Assembly: GCF_032854445.1 (NCBI RefSeq)
Contig: NC_088295.1
Span: 91,319,805 to 91,383,804 of the forward strand
Source: Liolophura sinensis
Taxonomy: Eukaryota; Mollusca; Polyplacophora; Chitonida; Chitonidae
Direction of reading: 5' to 3'
DNA: 64,000 nucleotides
The notes below the pieces were generated by a model. That model was not told the origin of the DNA, searched no databases, and worked only from the letters and a program-made list of their open reading frames with translations. Positions 12,801 to 20,080 of the stretch are shown here, one piece after another (position 1 is the first letter of the stretch; each line of letters starts with the position of its first letter). The translations under genes were made by a program, and so were the position numbers.

Positions 12801-15800
12801 TTCCAAATGTGGACATACCAATTGTCTTACATGTCCATCATTTGATACATCCGCCACTTTTATTTCCTCACTGACTGGTAAATGTTATTCTGTTATTTCC
12901 TACATTAACTTAAGTTGTATTGCGTCCAACTGTATTTACTTGGCGACATGCAAGAAGTTTGGTCGGGAGTATGTTGGGAAGACCACCCAGAAACTACATC
13001 TACGGGTGAACGGGCACCGTAAGTCCGTGAGCAAGAAACCATTGCTAATACGCAAGCATTTCTCCGCCTCCGACCATGACTGGGACCATTTCAGCATTCA
13101 AATAATAGAATCGGTTTATCCATCAACAAATGAGAAAGATGTCGAATTTGAACGTAAAATCCGTGACCGTGAGCTTTTCTGGATGCTAGAGATTGGTTCA
13201 GTCTTCCCATATGGGTTGAATGATAACGTTATGGGAATCGGCAATGTAACATTTAGCCAACCACATGACTCCATCATAACAAATTCATTCAAATACCATA
13301 AATGTAGACCTTGCAGTCATGGTAGGAGGAAGTTCAACAGAAACATGACTCACAAACACGTTACAGTTAGCTATTTAGTAGGATTGTCGTATGACACCAA
13401 TGGCATGCATGCTCTACGCACAGTATTATATCCACTGCCATTGAACTTGCTAAAACAGATAGTTCAAGATGTATCCAATAACATGCACAATTTTAATGTT
13501 CCACCTCACCTTGTACGTCTGTGCCAAGACATATCGTATTTTCGATTGTGAGGGGTCCTAAGTATAGAGAAAAGAGAAATGTCAAGATTCGATCAAACAA
13601 AAAATATATCATCTCGGCACTTGAGGAGTATGTTTAAAAATGGTCAAAACGGGAGAAAGTGGATTCTTCGGTACTTAACGATTGGCTTGAGATCAAAAAG
13701 AAGGGTAGTTTACCTATACATCGTATAGACATTGACTCTCTACCTAAAGTTAAACAGGTTCTGAAGGATCCCACTGTGCAAGAAACACTCGCTGACCTTC
13801 ATAGTAAATTTGTCATCACTGTAGCAAACAAGGCTCCTATTAATGTCATCTTTATTTGCAAGAATTATTATTATCAAATTCTTGTTCAAGAGCTATGTGC
13901 ATCTACATCAACATGCACGTATTCTGCTACTACATGTACCCTGGAGGAACTATTTAACAAATACAAAACCTTTCTTACAGAAAGGCGTATAAATATACCT
14001 ACCCGTCATACAGAAATACCACAACTTTACTGGTTTCCTAAAATGCATAAATCCCCATACAAGGCTCGATTTATTGTAGGCTCAAGAAGCTGTACCACCA
14101 AGCTATAGTCAACCCTACTTACGAGAGCGTTACAAGAAGTAAAGTGATTTTGGAATAAGTATTGTTGTGCCATAACAAAAAATTCAGGTGTCTACTGCAT
14201 GGGGATTCTTAACAACTCCAAACGTCTTACAGAAGAACTTGATGCTCATATGCATATAACGTACAAAGACGTATCCACATGGGATTTCTGTACTCTCTAT
14301 ACTACGATTCCTCACAAAGATCTTATTGAAAGAATATCGTCGTTATTGTCTCGGTATTTACTAAAACAGGTCACCGTTACATTAACGTCGGAAGTAATAA
14401 GGCTTTCTTTAGTTCTACTCTTTATAAAGGTTACTGCTCATGGGATGTTACATTATTTATTGAATTACTTGAATTTCAACATCTATGTGAAATTCGGAGA
14501 TACCATTTACCAACAGTGCATAAGTATTCCATTGGGTACCAATTGTGCGCCTCTTTTGGCAGACCTATACCTGTTTTCATATGAATACGACTATATGCAG
14601 AAATAACTTAAAAGTAATATCTTTAAAACTCGATCCTTTTCATTTACCAAGTGGTATATTGATGATCTACTGGCGTTAAATAATCCCCATATTGCTGAAG
14701 CGGTGAATGAAATCTATCCGCCTTCACTGGATTTAAAGGAGACAACAGATGGTCCTGATGGTATCTTATTTGGATCTATATCTGTACAAAGACGAACAAG
14801 GTCTCCTTTCACGCCGCCTTTACGGCAAAAGGGATAATTTCAATTTTGATATTGTAAATTATCCTTATTTAGATAGCAATATACCAAAGGGTCCTGCATA
14901 TGGCGTATACATATCTCGCCTTGTTGCATTTGTCAGATCTTGCGTTAATTGTGATGACTTTAATCTGCGTCACAAGTTGTTAGTTCAAAAACTAGTTTGT
15001 CAAGGATACTCCATCAAACGCCTTCATTCTAAGTTTCTCAAATTTTACAATGAGTGTAACACTCTCGTTGTCAGGTATGGACAGAGCGTTCAGAATCTCT
15101 AGCGATCTGCATTGTGATCAACTACATAGACGGAGCTGTTATCCCTATGTACATATCTATCACGTACATGGTATTTAACAACATAGATGGCGCTGGTTGC
15201 CCAGTGCAACCGTCTGTCGTGTATGTCATATGTAACATCATAGATGGCGCCTCTTGTAGCATGAGAACTTTACATATTAACGGGAAAGACGTAATCGTCC
15301 GTTACTTTTGAATCACAATCTGATCGGTTAAGGTGTGTAACGCTCGTCATTTTCAAACTGTATCTAATACCACTTAACCTGGGGCTAGGGGCCGTAAAGG
15401 TAACCATGCTCATTACATCAGCATGATGCCTTTATAACAGTTGCAATTAAAGGGCGACTGAGATACTTGTTTAATTGTTATTTGACATTTTACTCATTCA
15501 CGGACTACAAATTCGAACTTTTATATGAAATTCATGCCTGGAATATTCATTATCTGCCCGGCCTCATTGAAAACTGATGACCGCTTCTCTCTTGTGTGTT
15601 ACCGGCATTATTTCTTATTTGTATAATTTCTTACATACCTTTGTCTTCGGGAGCTAGTGTTAAACGTTGATTTGGAAATGGATCTTGCGATTATCGACTT
15701 GGAACGCCTTTTACAGACTACGAGTGGTATATGAATGTTGGACTTGACGCTTATATTAATAGAAAGCTGGTGAAGCTTTAACATGCCATACTCAGACTTT

Positions 15801-18747
15801 TGGTTGCATCTTTTGCTTAAACGTGGGCTTTGTACGATGTCAGTTGGTTGGTTGCCCGTCATAAGTGTAGCCTATTAAGATATTGACATTTTAATGTTTG
15901 TTTTGCACAGGATGACGACGCTGTTGAGCAAGTTCAGGATTGACTACTCTGAGCTGACTCTGCTGACAGACCTGGGCAAGTTACCGGAACAGGAGAGGTA
16001 GGTACTTCTGTGAGGATTTGCAGACGTTTTAGTGCTGTGCGGAACACCTGTTGAATGATCGAAATGTAGTCAGAAGTTTGTACGCGATACTATAGTCTAT
16101 CGAAATAATTTTTTAGAAAAAGAAATACTTGTTTTGTTTAATTCACAATTTCGATTTGTTTTCTCCAGATAATTTCAAGAAGTACAATGGTATCGTACTT
16201 AAATCTCCCATATGACTCCTTACATCTGTTCTCTCCGAAAATAACCATTTTCTATGTAGGCCTACACATGTACATGTACACACCGTGCATCAATTATACA
16301 AGGTGAGCTGAATGCAGATAGCTGGATAAGTTGCAAAAGTTTATTGATGAACTTAATGAGAATCACCGTGGCTTGTTGTGCAGCATTGACGCGTTTGAAG
16401 AGCTGACCAAAGACTGGAGGGCCACTGAGAACGAGGCCGTACCATCAGAGGGCGCAATCAATATAACCGCTGAAGAGATGAAGGATTTCGAAAAAAAGGT
16501 TAATAACACAGACCAAAAACGGACATAATTCCATATGCGCATTATTTAACACAGAGAATAACGCCGTAATCAAAGATATTTCACTTTTACGACAGCGGCC
16601 ACATTATGGTGGGAGGAAACCGGGCTAAGCCTGGGAGAAACCCACGACCAGTTACATATTCGTAATGTTTATTTGTTTCATTGATATTAATCACCGTAAT
16701 CTGCAAACTATCTTGTATGAACGACGGCAGCATAGTTTTAGCTGGAGAAGCCACGAGGGTCTCGAGTAGCTCACCTCAAGCCTCCAAACTAAAGTCGTAG
16801 CGACACTGGTGTAAGCTGTATCCGAGCGTTAGACCTCATTTGTCTGTGACCTATCATATGTAGCCAGAACTGTGCTTAAGACGAACCATTTAGTGTATGC
16901 CCTGTATACCCATTTATACAGACAAACATACTTTATGTTGTGGTTCTGTTAACATCTGTATGATATTTCACTCTGGCGGTCTCAAACTGTATGTATATAA
17001 GTAGTCAGAACAACTCTTGTTTCTAGATCATTGTCTTGGATGAACTTAAGGCACATTGTAGTGTAAATGGAAGGCCAGTTGAATTATATTACTTCGTCCG
17101 CTGAATTAAATTTTTCTTCTTTCCAGACTCATCGTAAAATCCGACTGAAGGAATTGCTGGATGATCATACAACAGATGACACGAATCTGATTGTCATGTA
17201 AGTTGTCAACCCTCCCAAAGTAAACAAAGATCTCAGCAAAAAACAACAATATTCGGTTGTGTGTCAGTCAATACTCTTAAACAAAAATATTAGTGTGTGT
17301 TTCAGTCAGCCTTCCAAACTAAGTACATATCTCAGTATTTCGCACCAAACAGTTTCGAAACAACTGTACAGCACAGTTACCTAAGCAATGACCTATGACA
17401 AAACAACCAAAGCAACTGGAAAGCAAAGCTTCCGAAGCAATTGAATAGAGAAAGATGTCCAAGCAGTTGTATAGCGAAACTACCTACGGCACTGTATAGC
17501 AAAGCCACGTAAGTAACTGTAAAGCAAAGCTACCTAAGGAAATATATAGTAAAGCTACGTAAGGAACTGTAAAGCAAAACTAAGCAAGTGTATATCAAAG
17601 CCACCAAAGCAAAATTACCTGAGCAACTGCACGGCAAATCTACGTAAGCAACTGTATAGCAAAGCTACTTAAGAAACTGTCAAACAAAGCTACCTGGGCA
17701 AATATATTATTCATCTTCTCTTCTCTCTCTATTTCACCAAGACGTCTTCATACAGCCCACACTGTATCCATTTTCTAGAATTCACGTGATTTACTGATTG
17801 AATTATATTTTTCTGATATCACAAAAACGTACTGAGTGTCATTTATATATAGACGTCAGTTATATGGAACAGCTGCTGGTTTAGAAGCTTGCTTTACTAT
17901 CCCTATTACACATTGATGTTGGTTCATGGCCTCCATCTTCTGCTCCCGTCCTTCTCTCCCGCTGTTACTTGCCAAGACTGGCAGTTTATTCTGGGCACCC
18001 GGTCTGATTGAGTGAAAATTATAAATTAGGGTTTAACTACCTCGTTAAACATTATGTAATTGCATTTTCCTAAAATAAAATAGATAAATTAATTAATTAA
18101 TACATAAATCAAATATTCATGTCGGTTGCGTCCATTATTCATGTCGGTTGCGTCCATTGTACACGTCAGTTTCATATATTATTCATGCGAGTTACGTCCA
18201 TTGTACACGACATTTACGTATATTATTCATGCGAGTTACGTCCATTGTACACGTCATGTACGTACATTATTCGTGTTAGTTTAACTACTTCCGCTTCTCA
18301 GTGATCTCCTGTGACAGCTTAGCAGAAATGACCACAAATAATTTAACTTGGGTTATTTCAGACGAGGGCTTGAAACTGATCTAAATCAGTGCAACTATGG
18401 GTTAAGATTGACAGCTTCGTTTTGGGCTAAGCGCTCGATGTTGCTTACTTTGAACTGTTGCATATCAGTTTCACTACATCACATTTTTTTTTTAAAAAAT
18501 ACGTTGTGTGAACATGACATAATATCGATTTATATATTTAGTTAGTGAAAAACTGCATTTTCTATTAACCAGCTTGACTGTCTGATAATCTGAATTATCT
18601 CTGCCTGTTTCCAGGACGCTGCCCATACCAGAGACATCCATGTCTACCGGGCTGTACATGGCCTGGATGGAAGTACTCACCCGCGATATGCCACCATTCC
18701 TGCTCCTCAGAGGAAACCAGCAGAACGTCCTCACGTTTTACTCATAG
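778..18747 (+). CDS. Na-dependent cation-chloride cotransporter (SLC12A1/2/3-like), 3' part of gene, 18 exons
   Basis: Spliced gene for a sodium-coupled chloride cotransporter of the NKCC/NCC branch, an electroneutral plasma-membrane carrier. Seen: 18 exons bounded by AG/GT sites whose phases agree at every junction except 15/16. The conceptual protein runs from membrane helix 5 through helix 12 and the whole cytosolic C-terminal domain, ending in VLTFYS, the typical end of NKCC proteins. Diagnostic blocks are [18 protein letters not shown] (helix 6), [14 protein letters not shown] (helix 8; the paired serines belong to the sodium site in this branch and argue against a KCC), and [17 protein letters not shown] in the tail. 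Exons coding for the N-terminus and helices 1-4 are outside the window, so the helix-3 residue that helps separate NKCC (Tyr) from NCC (His) cannot be read. Introns are loaded with minisatellites and one retroelement. The assignment to SLC12A1/2/3 is secure; the exact paralogue is not. Confidence 0.95.
1022..3990. repeat. Minisatellite, about 59-bp unit with 161-bp higher-order blocks
   Basis: Nearly 3 kb of diverged units of about 59 bp in cotransporter intron 1, typified by ggtctagttaccatgttga and tatacattcactatcacta. In the centre, triplets of units are copied as a block: the segment agtatacctttaatatgagc recurs at about 2640, 2801 and 2962, a 161-bp period. Units at the 5' edge are more diverged than those in the middle, the usual sign of growth from inside. 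Confidence 0.95.
4003..4665. repeat. Minisatellite, 22-24 bp unit
   Basis: Pyrimidine-rich units of the form tctgtgtcacatctgtatcc fill the 3' end of cotransporter intron 1 and run directly into the exon 2 acceptor. Part of the array may therefore serve as polypyrimidine tract. Units vary mainly in the last few bases. Open frames here are by-products of the repeat. Confidence 0.93.
4677..4804 (+). CDS. SLC12A-like exon 2 (helix 6, ion-binding unwound segment)
   Basis: Acceptor ttttttgcacag, donor AAG/GTGGTG; phase 1 to 0. Encodes [12 protein letters not shown] followed by the helix-6 block [19 protein letters not shown], one of the most conserved stretches of the family, where the helix unwinds around bound ions. 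The acceptor lies directly against the end of the 22-24 bp minisatellite in the preceding intron. Confidence 0.95.
5165..5612. repeat. Minisatellite, about 24-27 bp unit
   Basis: Units such as gcttattgtcacagagggcc repeat about 17 times in cotransporter intron 2, ending 150 bases before exon 3. Unit length varies because of insertions around ctact and ccgcc. Confidence 0.93.
5761..6027 (+). CDS. SLC12A-like exon 3 (helix 7 and large extracellular loop)
   Basis: Acceptor tctcccgcag, donor GGG/GTGAGG; phase 0 to 0, 89 codons. Starts [18 protein letters not shown], conserved in NKCC/NCC, then a membrane helix. The extracellular loop follows, with candidate N-glycosylation sites (NDT, NNT, NTT, NGS) and two cysteines around the segment CRASDSC. 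The loop sequence itself is poorly conserved across the family, as expected. Confidence 0.95.
6045..6845. repeat. Minisatellite, about 59-61 bp unit
   Basis: About 13 units containing tgtacttgtgtataccacca and gccaagagcttagcaagtac fill most of cotransporter intron 3, from 18 bases after the donor to about 50 bases before the next acceptor. The 5' copies are nearly identical; 3' copies are diverged. Confidence 0.94.
6897..7004 (+). CDS. SLC12A-like exon 4 (helix 8, sodium-site serines)
   Basis: Acceptor taattcttatag, donor CAG/GTAAGT; phase 0 to 0, 36 codons. Encodes [20 protein letters not shown] and [11 protein letters not shown]. The SS pair in TLSSALAS coordinates sodium in NKCC/NCC structures, so the carrier is predicted to be sodium-coupled. 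Confidence 0.95.
7156..7279 (+). CDS. SLC12A-like exon 5 (helix 9)
   Basis: Acceptor gattccag, donor ATAG/GTGAGG; phase 0 to 1. Encodes [40 protein letters not shown] and the start of the next exposed turn. The AKGYGKxNEP motif is characteristic of NKCC/NCC proteins. Confidence 0.94.
7528..7629 (+). CDS. SLC12A-like exon 6 (helix 10)
   Basis: Acceptor gtaattgtag, donor CCAG/GTAAGC; phase 1 to 1. Encodes [20 protein letters not shown] then [15 protein letters not shown]. The tyrosine in LMAYTLIN matches the helix-10 tyrosine near a chloride site in vertebrate NKCC1. Confidence 0.94.
7874..8029 (+). CDS. SLC12A-like exon 7 (helices 11-12)
   Basis: Acceptor gtcgtttcag, donor CTTG/GTAAGG; phase 1 to 1. 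Encodes [20 protein letters not shown], a helix ending [13 protein letters not shown], and the last membrane helix up to YVYVHHRKL. This ends the membrane domain; later exons are cytosolic. Confidence 0.94.
8479..8578 (+). CDS. SLC12A-like exon 8 (start of cytosolic C-terminal domain)
   Basis: Acceptor gtgttacag, donor TTCAG/GTATTC; phase 1 to 2. Encodes [20 protein letters not shown] and EEHVKNFR. The VNWGSS and HVKNFRPQ motifs open the cytosolic domain in this family. Confidence 0.93.
8735..8846 (+). CDS. SLC12A-like exon 9 (C-terminal domain)
   Basis: Acceptor tgtatttcag, donor ATTCAG/GTAATG; phase 2 to 0. Encodes [20 protein letters not shown] and [17 protein letters not shown]. The last 21 bases and the donor are the founding unit of the minisatellite that fills the next 530 bases, so the frame stays open past the annotated donor and several further donors in the same phase are available. 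Confidence 0.9.
8826..9372. repeat. Minisatellite built from exon 9 end plus 5' splice site, about 24-bp unit
   Basis: The array begins inside exon 9. The unit atgtgtgccaatatcattca followed by ggtaat is the last 21 coding bases plus the splice donor. About 20 diverged units follow; about a dozen keep AGGTAA. The typical period of 24 bases preserves reading frame, and one frame stays open through most of the array, repeating a pattern like VICVNVIQ. Confidence 0.93.
9485..9985. repeat. Minisatellite of alternating 93- and 108-bp units (201-bp dimer)
   Basis: The start of each unit, gtcctaatacgtg, falls at about 9492, 9585, 9693, 9786 and 9894, giving spacings 93, 108, 93, 108. The longer unit carries an extra tatgctaataacaca. 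Copies of the dimer are almost identical, so amplification is recent. It lies in cotransporter intron 9. Confidence 0.95.
10099..10336. repeat. 119-bp tandem duplication covering an intron end and the first 39 bases of exon 10
   Basis: Copy 1 is 10099-10217 and copy 2 is 10218-10336. They differ at a handful of positions. Each contains the branch/acceptor region ending ttggcag and the exon start encoding GSQEDSLDE. Only copy 2 leads into the rest of exon 10 in frame. Confidence 0.93.
10298..10426 (+). CDS. SLC12A-like exon 10 (C-terminal domain)
   Basis: Acceptor attggcag, donor CAACAG/GTACGA; phase 0 to 0, 43 codons. Encodes [20 protein letters not shown] followed by [19 protein letters not shown]. 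The KAFY...LR.GAQ.L pattern matches the NKCC C-terminal domain. The first 39 bases and the preceding 80 intron bases are an exact-length tandem duplicate of the segment just upstream; only this copy continues in frame. Confidence 0.92.
10678..10784 (+). CDS. SLC12A-like exon 11 (C-terminal domain)
   Basis: Acceptor ctggaggcag, donor CATCCG/GTAAGT; phase 0 to 2. Encodes [20 protein letters not shown] and [15 protein letters not shown], matching the strongly conserved GLG..KPN...GFK.DW block of the family. Confidence 0.94.
10988..11070 (+). CDS. SLC12A-like exon 12 (C-terminal domain)
   Basis: Acceptor gtttctcag, donor AAAG/GTAATA; phase 2 to 1. Encodes [20 protein letters not shown] then KGSDSDK, equivalent to the DAFD..YGV.V.RL..G.D segment of vertebrate NKCC. 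Confidence 0.92.
11130..11425. repeat. Interspersed repeat with a SINE nested in it
   Basis: Fragments gaacagttagaataaaa (near 11220) and gacaagacgccgtatttcac (near 11389) also occur, adjacent to each other, near 32930-32990, 46195-46260 and 53260-53330. Here they are separated by a SINE fragment at about 11251-11372. A linked block, ccagtgaggtctaaa, recurs near 46020 and 53157. The family is not identified. Confidence 0.6.
11251..11372 (-). repeat. SINE fragment (tail half)
   Basis: Reads ttatttatttatttgattgg, then a diverged copy of the SINE body (accgggcagagcccgg region). The tRNA-derived head is missing. Orientation is reverse, with the A-rich tail at the left. Confidence 0.75.
11919..12197 (+). 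CDS. SLC12A-like exon 13 (variable acidic tail region and [10 protein letters not shown])
   Basis: Acceptor catgtgcag, donor GGTG/GTAAGA; phase 1 to 1. The first part is a low-conservation, acidic and Ser/Thr-rich linker, as in other family members. The exon ends [18 protein letters not shown], a family signature. Serines such as those in RNQSEESF could be phosphorylated, but nothing here proves it. Confidence 0.93.
12382..12493 (+). CDS. SLC12A-like exon 14 (C-terminal domain)
   Basis: Acceptor tgttatttcag, donor GAAAG/GTAGAT; phase 1 to 2. Encodes [20 protein letters not shown] and [17 protein letters not shown]. The following intron (12494-15910) holds the Penelope-like element. Confidence 0.93.
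12604..13551 (+). CDS. GIY-YIG endonuclease domain ORF of the Penelope-like element
   Basis: Open frame of 315 codons from ATG 12604 to TGA 13549-13551. A cysteine cluster, CGHTNCLTC, lies at residues 69-77. The GIY-YIG core follows: CIYLATC around 110-116, [18 protein letters not shown] at 122-139 with the conserved arginine, the conserved acidic residue in RDRELFW (about 190), and FPYGLND at 201-207, a hallmark of this PLE group. In an active element this domain would nick target DNA to prime reverse transcription. The true protein would continue into the RT; a frame change near 13551-13660 breaks it. Start codon choice is by longest frame only. Confidence 0.82.
   Translation: MYRTNAGNSGTCPQGELINDSFALRPISIQMPDIFESIKHGIYTKPCSIQLNDCLTLNSQSKHLTISKCGHTNCLTCPSFDTSATFISSLTGKCYSVISYINLSCIASNCIYLATCKKFGREYVGKTTQKLHLRVNGHRKSVSKKPLLIRKHFSASDHDWDHFSIQIIESVYPSTNEKDVEFERKIRDRELFWMLEIGSVFPYGLNDNVMGIGNVTFSQPHDSIITNSFKYHKCRPCSHGRRKFNRNMTHKHVTVSYLVGLSYDTNGMHALRTVLYPLPLNLLKQIVQDVSNNMHNFNVPPHLVRLCQDISYFRL
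13659..15102 (+). pseudogene. Broken reverse transcriptase of the Penelope-like element
   Basis: Three fragments: 13659-14108 and 14199-14606 share one frame, separated by TAG at 14106 and a short degenerate stretch. The same frame carries the catalytic YIDD motif beyond TAA 14604, and the thumb-like region continues in another frame from about 14755 to the TAG near 15102. At least two stops and one frameshift therefore interrupt it. The catalytic aspartates of YIDD remain. No restored sequence is offered. Confidence 0.85.
15911..15997 (+). CDS. SLC12A-like exon 15 (C-terminal domain)
   Basis: Acceptor ttttgcacag, donor GAGAG/GTAGGT; phase 2 to 2. Encodes [20 protein letters not shown] and DLGKLPEQE, matching [13 protein letters not shown] in vertebrate NKCC1. 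The donor phase does not fit the next recognised exon without a stop (see findings). Confidence 0.9.
16322..16498 (+). CDS. SLC12A-like exon 16 (C-terminal domain; 5' boundary uncertain)
   Basis: Open frame [20 protein letters not shown] to [11 protein letters not shown], ending at AAG/GTTAAT in phase 0, which joins correctly to exon 17. Position and character fit the acidic helical linker before the (T)xRxIRLxELL motif. The 5' end is not settled. The nearest AG sites give either phase 0 (after 16321), which does not match exon 15, or the right phase with an immediate in-frame TAG (after 16317). Confidence 0.7.
16561..16652 (-). repeat. SINE fragment (body)
   Basis: Reads cgccgtaatcaaagatattt then the accgggctaagcctgggaga region of the same SINE, with the head absent. 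It lies in cotransporter intron 16, just after exon 16. Confidence 0.7.
17127..17197 (+). CDS. SLC12A-like exon 17 (C-terminal domain)
   Basis: Acceptor ttctttccag, donor GTCAT/GTAAGT; phase 0 to 2. Encodes [20 protein letters not shown] then LIV, matching the R.IRLNELL motif near the end of NKCC proteins. Confidence 0.93.
17380..17705. repeat. Diverged minisatellite, about 22-24 bp unit
   Basis: Units of the form gcaactgtatagcaaagcta with cctaa spacers repeat about 14 times in the last cotransporter intron. Divergence is high, suggesting an old array. Confidence 0.8.
18105..18270. repeat. Short minisatellite, about 43-bp compound unit
   Basis: Four diverged copies of gttacgtccattgtacacgt plus tatattattcatgcga, in the last cotransporter intron. 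Confidence 0.8.
18615..18747 (+). CDS. SLC12A-like terminal exon 18 with stop
   Basis: Acceptor cctgtttccag; enters in phase 2 and ends at TAG 18745-18747. Encodes [38 protein letters not shown] and the C-terminus VLTFYS. The YMAWLE.L..D.PP.LL.RGN..SVLTFYS pattern is the canonical end of NKCC1/2. No clear AATAAA was seen in the next 140 bases. Confidence 0.96.
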
Positions 18748-18887
18748 GTCCACTCGGCCATAACGTCTACATAGACATCATGCTTGCATTATCTGTATCA
18801 AAAAACCTACAGGTGTATCTGTGGTAAAGGCCATGGCGTATATAAATCATCATGTTCACTCGCAACTTATAAATTTGTTTCTAATGA

Positions 18888-19391
18888 TCCAACACACAGC
18901 TACACATAACAACACAGTGTTACAAACATACATCAACACATAAGGGCACTATGTTACAAACATACAGCCACACATAACGACACAGTTTTACAAACATACA
19001 GTCACACATAAGGACACAGTGTTACAAACATACAGCCACACATAACGACACAGTGTTACAGAGATATGCTGACACATAAGGACACAGTGTTACAGACATA
19101 TACAACACATAATGACACAGTGTTAAAAACACATACCACACATAGTGTTACAAAGATATGCTCACACATAACGGCACAGTGTGCCGTTGTATGCTCACAC
19201 ATAACGACACAGTGTTACAGAGATATATACACACATAACGACACAGTGTTACAGATATATGCCCTCATATAACGGCACAGTGTTACATCATATGACCACA
19301 CATAACGACACAGTGTTACAAAGATATACCCACACATAACAGTAAAGTGATACAAACATGTACCACACATAACGACACAATGTTACAAACA
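18888..19391. repeat. Minisatellite, about 30-bp unit (left arm of an inverted pair)
   Basis: Units such as cacacataacgacacagtgt plus tacaaacata repeat about 17 times beginning 140 bases after the cotransporter stop. The complementary strand of the same unit forms the array at 19515-20080. Confidence 0.94.
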
Positions 19392-19509
19392 TGAGTTTCC
19401 GCCGGGCTGTGCCCGGTTTCCTCCCACCATAGTGCTGACCGCCGTCCTATAAGTTAAATATTCTTGAGTACGGCGTTAAACACCAATCAAGTACATAAAT
19501 AAATAAATA
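19392..19509 (+). repeat. SINE fragment in the loop of the inverted minisatellite pair
   Basis: Reads ccgggctgtgcccggtttcc, ccgccg, ttgagtacggcgttaaacac and ends in (taaa)n. Same family as the other SINEs, forward orientation, lacking the tRNA-like head. Confidence 0.85.
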
Positions 19510-19514
19510 CAATG

Positions 19515-20080
19515 CTGATATTGTTTCGTTATGTGTGGATATCGGTTTGTATCATTGTATCGTTATGTGTAGGTATTTGTTTGTAACATTGTGTCGTAAT
19601 GTGTGTGTATTTGTTTGTAAAATTAAATCGTTATGTATATGTATAGGTTTGTAACACTGTGTCGTTATGTGTGGTATACGTTTGTAGCACTGCGTCGTTA
19701 TGTGTGGTATATATTTGTAAAATTAAGTCGTTGTATATATATGTATATGTTTGTAACACTGTGTTGTTATGTTTGGTATACGTTGTAGCACTGTGTCGTT
19801 ATGTGTGGTATACGTTGTAGCACTGTGTCGTTATGTGCGGTATATGTTTGTAACATTGTGTCGTTATGTGTGGGTATATGTTGTAGCACTGTGTCGTTGT
19901 GTGGGGGTATTTTGTTGTAGCATAGTATCGTTATATGTGGGTATTTGGTTGTAGCATAGTCTCGTTATGTGTGGGTATTTTGTTATTGAATAGTATCGTT
20001 AGGTGTGGGTATTTTGTTGCTGCATAGTATCGTTATGTGTGGGTATTTTGTTGTAGCATAGTGTCGTTATGTGTTGGTAT
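19515..20080. repeat. Minisatellite, about 30-bp unit, inverted relative to 18888-19391
   Basis: Units such as tcgttatgtgtggtatacgt and ttgtaacactgtg are the reverse complement of the array upstream. Units from about 19900 drift to gggtattttgttgtagcat. About 18 copies. Confidence 0.94.

Larger units (their letters stand above)
12604..15102 (+). mobile_element. Penelope-like retroelement of Naiad type (GIY-YIG before reverse transcriptase), decayed
   Basis: Inserted in cotransporter intron 14 in the same orientation as the gene. The order is a cysteine-rich finger and GIY-YIG endonuclease domain (12604-13551), then reverse transcriptase (13659-15102). Canonical Penelope elements have GIY-YIG at the C-terminus; the N-terminal arrangement is known for the Naiad and Chlamys clades (Craig, Arkhipova and colleagues). 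RT landmarks are seen in order: [48 protein letters not shown], and [15 protein letters not shown] with [11 protein letters not shown]. Breaks: a stop and frame change between the domains, TAG at 14106, TAA at 14604 and a frame change near 14755. It is probably inactive. No flanking repeats or target-site duplication were identified, so outer limits are approximate. Confidence 0.9.

Noticed and set aside
15560-15610. Hammerhead ribozyme of the Penelope-like element
   Set aside because: A CTGATGA core string occurs at about 15574, but the matching GAAA and stems are not found nearby.
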